Notes under the pieces: model-generated
Seen by the model: the letters and a program-made list of their open reading frames with translations, nothing else
What the model was told of the DNA's origin: nothing
Database searches by the model: none
In this document: positions 28,601-35,295 of the stretch, in pieces
Position numbering within the stretch: the stretch's first letter is position 1
Layout of the letters: each line of letters begins with the position of its first letter
Source of the DNA: Glaciimonas immobilis
Lineage (GTDB): Bacteria; Pseudomonadota; Gammaproteobacteria; Burkholderiales; Burkholderiaceae_D
Assembly: GCF_011947285.1 (NCBI RefSeq)
Contig: NZ_JAAOZT010000003.1
Span: 1-64,000, forward strand
Direction of reading: 5' to 3'
DNA length: 64,000 nt
Program-made: the position numbers and the translations under genes

Positions 28601-28641
28601 AAGATTTGGCCCTTGAAAATTTCTGCGTTATCGTCTGCCAT
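25513..28641 (-). CDS. Membrane-anchored NACHT ATPase (putative bacterial NLR-like defence protein)
   Basis: The protein has 1042 residues from ATG 28641; an in-frame TTG lies at 28656. One membrane span is at residues 36-55. The NACHT ATPase follows: Walker A GDPGSGKS at 168-175 and the hallmark LFDSFDEIPD near 256-265. A later FSHRRYQETLFANFLA segment near 473-488 is typical of the end of NACHT regions. Helical repeats fill 500-740, and four more hydrophobic spans lie at about 752-905. Bacterial NACHT proteins defend against phages, and membrane-spanning forms may act by permeabilising the membrane; that role is inferred here. The last 34 codons run antisense through a cupin-gene fragment, so the C-terminus is probably not ancestral. 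The gene is AT-richer than hsdMSR. Confidence 0.8.
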   Translation of the reverse strand: MADDNAEIFKGQILAFAQEVYHFITNNIVSGETWGRLAAVCLLLAILLVVGYLFFKALTTAIEGLIKLSEAYKNSSLALVIGTEKKRNIRRRQQFCSVLDADLAYMAKAENWNDQYFTDLEAEVETEGGYYISAVDKLRKKKFAGIRRVSSLISAIDSSSERTILLVGDPGSGKSVALRHLAKQLAGRGRNSKNQKIIIPLYLNLRELEAAPGISIDADLIKQFVSDNIRRGDADTSTYVRENWQNNKENGIWFFLFDSFDEIPDVLHAATGSPAVRQYSQAIRQFLDGMGECRSVLASREYKGPEALPWKKFRILPLGSERQSELVKNSFLDADQIELVHQHLATDRSKLGNNPLFLTLLCRYVKDEGAQPVNDHQLLTSHIERLASREPEYILKKYHLTSQQLIEGARTLAVAFAENSALSLAPKIDEIYSVLEDRFSLDQLQSLISALVDVKIGRNDVATARQGDRRFAFSHRRYQETLFANFLASNPTYISPVDLLLEPQWREYSVTLLQTQSVEAIFPILQAATNILVKRSLNQVKLCRKQIGQYAIGYFDWSTEPFIRILEILQEGLARRLIDVPDELSTAIFHLLEPRWTDGDYYDRYMAIKLGGLLPEVVLTRYLRVALEDELTELGAIAFKQCVYLRDASLELNRLIRKKLATEALSARDTVSRLRLEALAAQLPTAVGASYVTHRCLMLRPLLSKLSKVAWVVSFQTILLRRILVRLGIVNLFTQSLDRRMPTLQYKGGDEWVFAFIVFPIPFFMRAVQKIFNPIFNVDSSHVDNRIHEFVASPYFWFTAIIYVAFFGTLLLMYKNRVEGVRLKFSTFFTKEQFISVGGVGLRIILMVASVSLLGLFPWILGNGIYFFLSLIGIKISVASRYMEIGLPTCLVLVLIASLAMMCIGHRNSKRRMRRLEELRKIPFLTSDTEILLNAESFSEALVWLNRAPTFLIDNDSDIRTASALLLALPLALDSNLAEHFPLLKASADPSSRQRVTELVGRRVLSMYLEPNVGKAREVRRESGIDTVPNPRAPVQPAKAVA

Positions 28642-29090
28642 TGAATATCTTTGCAATTTCTAATTTTTTAAGGGAATGAAATTTTTCATGTGGGTCATAA
28701 ACAAAAACCAATTGCAACAATCCTGCCATATAAATTACTAAATAACAACTTTAACAACTGCTGTTGCGCTAAAGCGGTGTATTAGTGGGGCCGACGATAT
28801 CGGTGTAGCACGTCTTCTAATCTTCTATAAACGTAACTCTGTCGGCAATGCCGCACTCACCGACTTAAATAGGCAAATTGGTAAATAGAGCGTCTTTTTA
28901 CCGTGGGATCAACCGACCGCGAGGATGTTATGCCTAACCGGATTTGGCTGTATTTCGGCCGTTGGACAGGTGAGCCGAGAAATGCAGCTCGAAGTTGTTT
29001 TCGGACAATTCTCTCAATATGTCGAAAATAGATCAACACGTGATTTAAATTAAAACAATGATAAGCAATGTTTTTATGCTATCGTTGTAC
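28642..29090. other. Divergent intergenic region between NACHT and HEPN genes
   Basis: No gene is supported. A 60-codon minus-strand frame at 28857-29039 has no ribosome site or family feature. The region is AT-rich near both ends and must hold the promoters for the NACHT gene and for the tRNA-like/HEPN unit, but no clear -35/-10 pair could be chosen. Confidence 0.4.
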
Positions 29091-29091
29091 T

Positions 29092-29165
29092 GAGGCTTTA
29101 GTTTAATAATGGTTAAAACGCTCGCCTTTTGGTGAGAGTTCCTGGTTCGATTCCAGGTTGCCAAA
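29092..29165 (+). other. tRNA-like sequence upstream of the HEPN gene
   Basis: A canonical T arm is present: stem CCTGG/CCAGG with loop TTCGATT at 29141-29157. U8-A9 (29099-29100), a GTTT/AAAC D stem (29101-29104, 29116-29119) and an anticodon stem CTCGC/GTGAG (29121-29125, 29132-29136) are all correctly placed. However, the anticodon loop is only six bases (CTTTTG), and the acceptor strands GAGGCTT and TTGCCAA form only three pairs. No CCA follows. It is therefore a degenerate or modified tRNA, not a normal gene; amino-acid identity is not assigned. Confidence 0.6.
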
Positions 29166-29205
29166 GGAAATTCCATAACTTACTGCAGAGTGTCCTTTGG
29201 CAACC
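29155..29205 (+). promoter_or_regulatory. 13-bp perfect inverted repeat covering the HEPN start codon
   Basis: GGTTGCCAAAGGA (29155-29167) and TCCTTTGGCAACC (29193-29205) are exact reverse complements separated by 25 bases. The left arm includes the last bases of the tRNA-like T stem and its acceptor strand. The right arm includes the TTG start of the HEPN gene. The RNA hairpin would compete with the tRNA-like fold and could hide the start codon. Confidence 0.7.
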
Positions 29206-29949
29206 AATTCCCCGCTTTATTTATCCGACGCAGAGATACAAGTAGTCTTTAGCGCTCAAACAATAAACGTTCGCTCCTTGAATGCGGCGTGGATACATTT
29301 AAGGCGCACAATCAATCGAGATCTCGTTCCCATCAACGAGACAAGTATAAAAACCCATACGCAATTATTAGGTTTGCTTTATTGCTCTTGGGCAGAGTCT
29401 GTTTTTCTCAAGCTAATTCATACACCAAGAGGCTTTAGTGGTGGGCTAATTTTCCAAATTCAGCAATATAAAAAAGAAAAAGGGGTTTCTGCAGCATGGC
29501 AAAAATGCTTGGAGTTAGGCCTACGGGAAGTTACAACCGTTAGAGATGCGGGTGATCTTGCAAATATTAAACAAAAATTAATCCGGCTTATTGAGCGTTA
29601 CATTGAAGAACCTGCGCTTCTCAGGAATAAGATGGCGCACGGCCAATGGATCATTGCGCTAAATCGTGAAAATACTGCCGTAAACCAAGTAATATCCGAA
29701 AAAATTGAAAAGTTGGATGTCGTTCAACTAATGATATTAAAGGAAGTAACGGAAATACTTGTTAGTTGCATTGAACTGCTAATTCAATCGCCTCACAAAC
29801 ATTTCCGGAGCACGATCTGGGAGCACATATCAACGCATGATGAGCAGTTAGCTAAGCTAAGCAAAAGAACTTTGTCAGAACATGTAGCCCGACTTACAGC
29901 TCGTGCCCCGCGTTCTGCCAAATTAGTAGCGAGCGCCTGTGTAGTATAG
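29197..29949 (+). CDS. HEPN-domain protein (putative RNase, defence-associated)
   Basis: The 250-residue, mainly helical protein starts at TTG 29197; an in-frame TAA at 29176 and the lack of an ATG until residue 146 leave no better start. The HEPN catalytic motif R-x4-H is R143-NKMA-H148 in LLRNKMAHGQW, so ribonuclease activity is plausible. An earlier conserved helix, HTQLLGLLYCSWAESVF, fits the first HEPN helices. It is not assigned to a named family. The C-terminal 40 residues are basic. It lies between a tRNA-like sequence and the retron RNA, all on the same strand; its stop is 57 bp before the msr-msd. It could be a separate abortive-infection toxin or an accessory of the retron. Confidence 0.7.
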   Translation: MATNSPLYLSDAEIQVVFSAQTINVRSLNAAWIHLRRTINRDLVPINETSIKTHTQLLGLLYCSWAESVFLKLIHTPRGFSGGLIFQIQQYKKEKGVSAAWQKCLELGLREVTTVRDAGDLANIKQKLIRLIERYIEEPALLRNKMAHGQWIIALNRENTAVNQVISEKIEKLDVVQLMILKEVTEILVSCIELLIQSPHKHFRSTIWEHISTHDEQLAKLSKRTLSEHVARLTARAPRSAKLVASACVV

Positions 29950-30005
29950 TAATAGAGTTAAATTAGTACTCTAACGACAACTTCCGTATGCTAAAATTGA
30001 GTCGG

Positions 30006-30130
30006 ATTCGCGGATAGATTTTTTGCCATGTTTCATGGCATGTGAAATGAATGTCCCGGGATATGCCCTCGGTATCCCTCTATTACCGCTATGATGCGCT
30101 TGCTATGTTCGCATAGGAGTATCCGCGAAT
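30006..30130 (+). ncRNA. Retron msr-msd non-coding RNA
   Basis: The ends are an exact 11-bp inverted repeat, ATTCGCGGATA (30006-30016) and TATCCGCGAAT (30120-30130), the a1/a2 arms of retron RNAs. A likely branching guanosine is G30017, directly after a1 in TAGATTT. The msr hairpin is TGCCATG-TTT-CATGGCA (30024-30040). The msd part has a hairpin GGGATA/TATCCC (30058-30078) and a second imperfect stem around 30089-30116. The RNA ends 24 bases before the reverse transcriptase gene, the normal retron order. The exact msDNA ends cannot be read. Confidence 0.82.
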
Positions 30131-30154
30131 TTCTCATAACTAAGTTCGCACCTT

Positions 30155-31903
30155 ATGCCGAGTCTAAAACAATTACAAGCAACGACATCACTCAGAGAAC
30201 TAGCGCCCCTGTTGGATATAAAACCGGGAATGTTATCGTACTTACTTTACAAAAAACCTAAGCTAGACCTTTACAAGAAATTTACCATCCCGAAACGCCA
30301 TGGTGGCGTTAGGGAAATTAACGCGCCTGAAGGCGATCTTAAGCTACTGCAATATCGATTATCTCTTCTACTTCAAAAATGTATTGTTGAAATAAACGCT
30401 GAACACGGACACGCAGAAGACGATGAACACCTAGGTATTGCACACGGGTTTAAGCGATACCACTCGATCATGACGAATGGCCGAGCACACGTGACTCGTC
30501 GTTACGTCTTCAATGTGGATCTCCACGATTTCTTCGGTAGCATGAATTTTGGTCGAGTACGCGCATTTTTTCTCAAAAACAACAACTTTAAATTGCACGC
30601 CAATGTCGCGACGGTTATCGCACAAATCGCTTGCCATGAGAATAAACTTCCTCAAGGCAGCCCTTGTTCTCCAGTGATATCGAATCTAATTGGACACACT
30701 ATGGATATACCGCTTGCGCGACTGGCGAGGGATGAAGGCGCGACCTACACGCGATACGCAGACGATTTAACATTTAGCACGAACAACCCAAGTTTTTCGC
30801 ACAAGATTGCAGTACAGGGATGCGATCAAAAATGGCTGCCGGGCGAGAGTCTACAGCGCATTGTCACAAAGAGCGGATTCAGCTTCAATGCCCAAAAGAC
30901 CCGAATGCAATACCGAGATTCCCGGCAAGAGGTTACAGGTCTGACTGTCAATCGTAAGGTAAATGTTCCCGCCACATATCGATACAAGGTTCGTTCGATG
31001 GTGGACAAGCTTTTCAAGACGGGTGAGTTTGAATTCATTTATAAAAAGCTAGACACTCTTGGAAAAGAGGTTGCCTTCAACTACCAAGGGAAGCGAAAAC
31101 AACTTCTTGGAATGCTTTCATACATCGATCAAGTTGACCGATTCAATAGCAAGCTTTGTGAGAAGAATGGACTAGAGCCTCATCCCACAACCGGACGGAC
31201 AACACTTTTCAGACGTTTTCTTTACTTCGACGCTTTTTTTGCTCCTGTTGAACCTATTATTGTTTGCGAGGGTAAGACGGACAATGTGTACTTGAGATGC
31301 GCCATCAAAAATCTTGCCGCCGCGTACCCAAAGCTCGTTGTCGCAGGTACAAAGCCCCTGCTCAAGGTTCGTTTTCTAAAGTATGCCGAGCGACGAACGA
31401 GCCAGATTACTGAACTCACCGGAGGTGTAGGGGGCGTGTGCAACCTTTTAAAGCACTATCACGATGACGTAAGGACAAAGTTCAAGGCGCCTGCACCAAA
31501 GCATCCAGTCATCGTTTTTATAGATAACGATAGTGGAGCCGATAGCATTTACGGTGCTATTGCTGGAATCACGAAACAACCCAAGCCCGCTGGGAGAGCA
31601 AGCTTTATTCATGTTATCGCCAATCTTTATGTGGTCCCAACCCCGTTAGGTCCTAAAAACAAAAAAACAGCGATAGAAGATTTTTTTGACAAAACGACAC
31701 TGGCAACAAAACTAAGTGACAAAACATTTAGTCGAGATAACAAGATGGAAAATTTAAAGCATTATGGAAAGGCGGCATTCGCCATAAACGTTATAGCTAA
31801 GAATGCTAATACCGTCAATTTCAACAAATTCGCACCTCTCCTTGATCGAATGGTCGCTGTAATCGACGATTATGCAAAACGACTTAAAGTTCCACTAAAT
31901 TAG
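30155..31903 (+). CDS. Retron reverse transcriptase fused to a TOPRIM domain
   Basis: This is a 582-residue protein. The reverse transcriptase spans about 1-345, with the catalytic YADD at 201-204, LPQGSPCSP near 165-173, the retron region-X signature in NGRAH (108-112) and the region-Y motif VTG at 260-262. From about 365 a TOPRIM-like domain follows: E372 in IIVCEGKTD and the D457-x-D459 pair in VIVFIDNDSG. This size and fusion match retron Ec67 (Eco2), in which the reverse transcriptase carries its own TOPRIM effector. The enzyme would make msDNA from the adjoining RNA, and phage interference would release the TOPRIM nuclease; the defence role is inferred from that family. Confidence 0.9.
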   Translation: MPSLKQLQATTSLRELAPLLDIKPGMLSYLLYKKPKLDLYKKFTIPKRHGGVREINAPEGDLKLLQYRLSLLLQKCIVEINAEHGHAEDDEHLGIAHGFKRYHSIMTNGRAHVTRRYVFNVDLHDFFGSMNFGRVRAFFLKNNNFKLHANVATVIAQIACHENKLPQGSPCSPVISNLIGHTMDIPLARLARDEGATYTRYADDLTFSTNNPSFSHKIAVQGCDQKWLPGESLQRIVTKSGFSFNAQKTRMQYRDSRQEVTGLTVNRKVNVPATYRYKVRSMVDKLFKTGEFEFIYKKLDTLGKEVAFNYQGKRKQLLGMLSYIDQVDRFNSKLCEKNGLEPHPTTGRTTLFRRFLYFDAFFAPVEPIIVCEGKTDNVYLRCAIKNLAAAYPKLVVAGTKPLLKVRFLKYAERRTSQITELTGGVGGVCNLLKHYHDDVRTKFKAPAPKHPVIVFIDNDSGADSIYGAIAGITKQPKPAGRASFIHVIANLYVVPTPLGPKNKKTAIEDFFDKTTLATKLSDKTFSRDNKMENLKHYGKAAFAINVIAKNANTVNFNKFAPLLDRMVAVIDDYAKRLKVPLN

Positions 31904-32618
31904 TCGGAAATGTTACTTTCTTCTGCTGCACGCCATGACATGAAGACAGAATATTGCTGGAAAAAATTGAACCAGAGCTCTAACTATGGGCAACTCTTTA
32001 AAGAGCAGCTAGAGTTCGTTTGCTTTGAGCCAATTGATAGCAGAAAAAGATTTCCGCGTGGTTCTTTATAGAGCCTGAGCTTTGTAAGTACTTTACAAAA
32101 CTACCTTCATATATCTCGCTATGTCTCGGGATTATCCCATTAATACCTCCCTGTCTATATCAACTCCTCTCACTGTTCAGATAAGTTATGGGTACGTTTA
32201 GTCATGAATCTGGATGAGGAAATTGTTAAATTGTACAAATCAGGACCCATCAATAATTAACAGTAAATAAATAATGATCTTGGTTTATCGATGGTCGACG
32301 TAGGACCTGACAGCGCCGAAGGTGCTGCACCTTGACCACGCTCGTCTATCCTGCATTAGCTACTACCTTCTCGGAATTTTTCGTCATGACGAAAAAATGC
32401 GTATTTTCCACTACGGAAAAAGAAAGTTGGCGACAAGAATTTGCGATTAATTTGCGTTAGGCGCCGCGGGAAAAACATCTCTTAAATGCCTTATGTTAGT
32501 TTTTCGCTTGGCGCATCGCTGCAACCAAAATAGCCAAAAAAATCGGGCAAATATCTGCTGGCCGAAAACCGCCTGCGCGTAAGTGGCATTAAGGATAAGG
32601 AAGGCTGGGGAGATGAGA
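31904..32618. other. Gene-free stretch right of the retron
   Basis: No intact gene is seen. An 18-codon frame at 32204-32260 (MNLDEEIVKLYKSG) resembles the start of a helix-turn-helix protein and may be a remnant. The second copy of the dispersed palindromic repeat lies at 32319-32420. A 69-codon minus-strand frame at 32447-32656 lacks support. Confidence 0.5.
32319..32420. repeat. Dispersed palindromic repeat, copy 2
   Basis: This matches copy 1 at 24804-24906. Palindrome AAGGTGCTGCACCTT is at 32319-32333, the shared block is TCTATCCTGCATTAGCTA, and a perfect 14-bp palindrome TTCGTCATGACGAA is at 32380-32393, then CTACGGAAAAA. The two copies bracket the cupin fragment, NACHT, HEPN and retron genes in direct orientation, about 7.5 kb apart. 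Confidence 0.75.
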
Positions 32619-32891
32619 TTAAACCATAAAGATGAGTTGAAAGCCGTCTGGTGCAACCAGCATGATTAGCACGTCATACAACCATAAAACAGCAGTCATT
32701 CCGAGGCCAATCCATAGAAAGGCAAATAGCGGCGTGGTTTCCTGTCGCATGAATGTGAAAATAAATAGTGTGCAAAAAAGTGAAATTCCGGCGATGCCAC
32801 CACAGCCGACACGAATGACTGGCCGAACAAATAGCAATGCTGTGAACAAAATAAACTTGAGCGTGTGAATAAGTGATTGAAACAGGTTCAT
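32619..32891 (-). CDS. Small membrane protein next to the VirB6-like gene
   Basis: This 90-residue protein starts at ATG 32891, chosen because GGAG lies eight bases upstream; the open frame reaches back into the neighbouring gene. It has two or three hydrophobic stretches (FILFTALLFV, GIAGISLFCTLFIFTF, FLWIGLGMTAVLWLYDVLIMLV). No family is recognised. It follows the VirB6/TrbL-like gene by 13 bases in the same direction, so it probably acts with it, perhaps as a small transfer or exclusion component. Confidence 0.6.
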   Translation of the reverse strand: MNLFQSLIHTLKFILFTALLFVRPVIRVGCGGIAGISLFCTLFIFTFMRQETTPLFAFLWIGLGMTAVLWLYDVLIMLVAPDGFQLIFMV

Positions 32892-32904
32892 ATTTATATC
32901 TCCA

Positions 32905-33909
32905 TTAATTCGAGGATATGCTGTTGCGCTGACGACCCTTGTAAGCGCTGTAAGCCCGACCACCAGTAGCACTCCACCCTACTCGCGCGGCCTTTTTTGT
33001 ACCGGCTGCAGCGGCTTGTTTACCGCCGCGATAACCGGCGCTTGCCAAATCACGCGCGGGACGTGAGAAGACCGATAATCCTAGGCGGCCCATGCCATAT
33101 GACGACATAGACACACCTCCGGCAAGACCTGCGGCGATGCTGGTAATTTGCGCTAGTACGAGGCAGCTAATTATTCCAGACGCAACCATGGGAATAAGCT
33201 GATCGATAGAGCCGTTTTGCTGCTGGGCTGCAATCCCTGAAAATCGCTCAAAAATCTTTAGTACAAATGCGTTGGCCGCGATGATCAATACGTTCACCAT
33301 TCCATAATTTGTTATCTGCTGAATCCAGGAATTGAAGAAGTTTGCGGTCGACTGAAAAAGCAGTGAAAGGATAAACAGCGGACCAACGGAGATCAATAAC
33401 GCAAGCGCTACCTTGCTCAGGATTAGCAAGAAGCAAGTGTAGGCGGTAACAGCAAGGGTTATACCCCATGTGCAAAACGCCGCAATATAGAGCCCGAAGT
33501 CACCGCTTAGTATTCCACCCTTGTCATACATTTGTTTGCCTGCAATAAAACCCTTCATAAGCAAGCTATCAAGGAGCGAAGAAACGGTTCCGCTTGAATT
33601 GCCACCGATGGCATTTGCCAAGTCCTGTGGCGCATCCCAGGCATTCTGAATGACGTAGGTTGAGTATGTTGCGACGTTTAAAGCTACACCGAATATGAAT
33701 GCGATTTTAAGCATCCTAACGGCCATGTCTGTAATGGGCTCTTGAATCATTCCACGCATGCTTGTGAGCCCCCATATGATGACGTACACGCTAAGAAGGG
33801 CGTACGCGGCCGGGGCAATGGCAGATGCTACGACTTCCACTTTTTGGCCAACAAATTCAATGCATGCCGCATCTACAAATTGAATAACATCCTGATACAC
33901 GATTGCCAT
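32905..33909 (-). CDS. VirB6/TrbL-like membrane protein of type IV secretion
   Basis: This polytopic protein of about 334 residues has five to seven membrane spans. ATG 33909 is preferred over 33915 because AAGGA then has normal spacing. The central segment SVGPLFILSLLFQSTANFFNSW is characteristic of VirB6/TrbL proteins, the inner-membrane channel part of conjugation machines. The C-terminal 60 residues are polar, Gly/Ala/Lys-rich, as in many TrbL proteins. It is an orphan: no VirB4, VirB8-B10 or relaxase gene is present, so it cannot form a secretion system alone. It may be a remnant of plasmid transfer genes or serve a helper interaction. Confidence 0.75.
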   Translation of the reverse strand: MAIVYQDVIQFVDAACIEFVGQKVEVVASAIAPAAYALLSVYVIIWGLTSMRGMIQEPITDMAVRMLKIAFIFGVALNVATYSTYVIQNAWDAPQDLANAIGGNSSGTVSSLLDSLLMKGFIAGKQMYDKGGILSGDFGLYIAAFCTWGITLAVTAYTCFLLILSKVALALLISVGPLFILSLLFQSTANFFNSWIQQITNYGMVNVLIIAANAFVLKIFERFSGIAAQQQNGSIDQLIPMVASGIISCLVLAQITSIAAGLAGGVSMSSYGMGRLGLSVFSRPARDLASAGYRGGKQAAAAGTKKAARVGWSATGGRAYSAYKGRQRNSISSN

Positions 33910-33959
33910 TTTCATTTCCTTTCCGTACTAGTGTTTGTCCGTAGTAGCGCGGTATTCCT

Positions 33960-34238
33960 TCAAGAAGACGCTATTGTCGATAATGCCCATCCGCTGGTAT
34001 CCAAGGTCAAGAACGGCGAAATATTAGGCACATCCAAAAGTGCATCGAGAACGAGATCGATTGAGCGGAAATAATGCGGACTGCCATCGCGTCGTACGAC
34101 TGAGTAGGACTCTGATCCCAAAGTGATCTTTAGCGAAAACCCATGTCGCATGTCTGGATAAATCAGCGACTCTGCAATCACATCATCGCGATCGCATAGC
34201 CTCGATATCTGGTCAAACGTTATAATGTCTAAAGCCAT
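33960..34238 (-). CDS. Uncharacterised 92-residue protein of the plasmid-like module
   Basis: The start is ATG 34238, preceded by GAGG; the open frame extends to 34316 without a ribosome site. The protein (MALDIITFDQISRLCDRDDV and so on) is acidic, with predicted alternating helices and strands, including KITLGSESYSVVRRDG and FRSIDLVLDALL. No family is recognised. It sits between the VirB6-like gene and the iteron region in the same direction, and may be a plasmid maintenance or control protein. Confidence 0.55.
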   Translation of the reverse strand: MALDIITFDQISRLCDRDDVIAESLIYPDMRHGFSLKITLGSESYSVVRRDGSPHYFRSIDLVLDALLDVPNISPFLTLDTSGWALSTIASS

Positions 34239-34367
34239 ATCGGACCTCTTCTCAGGTTCTGTTGTGGTCAGGCTGCAATCTGGTGTCCGCCACATTGCAG
34301 CCGCTGTAGATATCAAAAGAGCGCGCGGCTTCGCTCTCTTTATAAGTAAACATCTCTCTCTTTAGTA

Positions 34368-34473
34368 GCTCATGGGTGAACCCTATTACCGCCCAAAAGG
34401 GTTCATGGGTGGGCCCTATTCGACTTATACACAGCTCATGGGTGATCGGTGTCACCGGTGGGCTGTGTATAAG
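34368..34473. other. Iteron and DnaA-box cluster, likely replication origin
   Basis: Three copies of CATGGGTG begin at 34371, 34404 and 34437, exactly 33 bp apart, about three helical turns. The first two are longer, sharing TCATGGGTG-N2-CCCTATT. A perfect inverted repeat, ACTTATACACAGC (34423-34435) and GCTGTGTATAAGT (34461-34473), brackets the third copy. Each arm contains TTATACACA, a DnaA-box variant. The cluster lies at the 3' end of the Rep-like gene, as in many iteron plasmids. The inverted repeat could also act as a terminator for that gene. Confidence 0.65.
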
Positions 34474-35062
34474 TCCCTGGCGCGATTGCACCGACATTTT
34501 TGAGCAGAACAACTAATTGCTCTCTTAAACTGGGTTGGATTTGGTCTAATGTCGCCTGCAGGTTGAAAACTACGCCGCCACTAGCGACATTATTAACGTT
34601 GACCTGTAATCTCTCGATATGAACAATGCTCGCGTTCTTTATATCGCGGCTCCGCAAAGCGCCCTTCAAATCGGCGACGGACTCCCTCACCGTTGAGGGC
34701 TTGTAGTCCCAGCTCGCCTTCCCAGTATTGCTTCCAGACTCATCCTGGATGTGCACAATTTCATGTATCCGATAATGACTGGAGCGTCCAACTAGGGAGC
34801 TAGAGATATAACCGAACGACACAAGATCCTTGATAAGCCGTTTAACCTGCGAGACTGACAGGCCCGATTGCTCAGCGATTGTTTCATGGCTGGGAAATGC
34901 ATCACCGGTGTGATAATTGCTGTGCGCTTTGATGACGAGATAGACCTTGAGCGACGAACCAGTCATTTCCGCAAGTCCCCCTCCATCAATCATCGAGCGG
35001 AAAAAATGAAACCACTGCGTTTCCGCTTGGAAAAGTTCACCTTGAGGTTTGGCGGGAGTCAT
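34436..35062 (-). CDS. Winged-helix Rep-like protein
   Basis: This is a 208-residue protein. Residues 35-100 form a helix-turn-helix of the kind seen in plasmid and phage replication initiators: SSLKVYLVIKAHSN, then FPSHETIAEQSGLSVSQVKRLIKDLVSFGYI (read in parts). The rest is polar without a known domain. The iteron cluster overlaps its 3' end, which supports a role in replication or copy control. Its start overlaps the stop of the small DNA-binding gene by four bases. A pure transcription regulator is the alternative. Confidence 0.65.
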   Translation of the reverse strand: MTPAKPQGELFQAETQWFHFFRSMIDGGGLAEMTGSSLKVYLVIKAHSNYHTGDAFPSHETIAEQSGLSVSQVKRLIKDLVSFGYISSSLVGRSSHYRIHEIVHIQDESGSNTGKASWDYKPSTVRESVADLKGALRSRDIKNASIVHIERLQVNVNNVASGGVVFNLQATLDQIQPSLREQLVVLLKNVGAIAPGTYTQPTGDTDHP

Positions 35063-35295
35063 TTCACCACCTGACTTGACTCGCCGATTTGAGACAATGC
35101 CTCGATCACTTGTAGCGTGCGGAAATAAACACGGCGACCAAACTTGACGCGGGTTGGTCGCAAAATACGCGACATCTCATTATCCGAGCACAAACTAATG
35201 CGCAAACCTTCTGCGCTTCGATGGAGTATTTCGGCCAACTGACCAATTGTCATATATGGGCCAAACTTGCCGAGCAAAAGTTCTTCTGTAGTCAT
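35059..35295 (-). CDS. Small DNA-binding protein (AlpA/MerR-like helix-turn-helix)
   Basis: This is a 78-residue protein from ATG 35295, with AAGG upstream; the frame continues to 35343. The sequence TIGQLAEILHRSAEGLRISL and VKFGRRVYFRTLQVIEAL fits small winged-helix regulators that load near integrases or plasmid rep genes. It is coupled to the Rep-like gene by an ATGA overlap. Its likely targets are the palindromes between it and the integrase gene. AlpA-type proteins control integrase and excision, so a directionality-factor role is possible but not shown. Confidence 0.6.
   Translation of the reverse strand: MTTEELLLGKFGPYMTIGQLAEILHRSAEGLRISLCSDNEMSRILRPTRVKFGRRVYFRTLQVIEALSQIGESSQVVK

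Noticed and set aside
28857-29039. 60-codon minus-strand frame between NACHT and HEPN genes
   Set aside because: No start signal and no recognisable domain; the region is needed for divergent promoters.
29092-29165. Ordinary functional tRNA gene upstream of the HEPN gene
   Set aside because: The acceptor stem has only three pairs, the anticodon loop has six bases and no CCA is present, so it was kept only as tRNA-like.
32447-32656. 69-codon minus-strand frame after the small membrane gene
   Set aside because: It overlaps the end of the better supported 90-residue gene and lacks a ribosome site.
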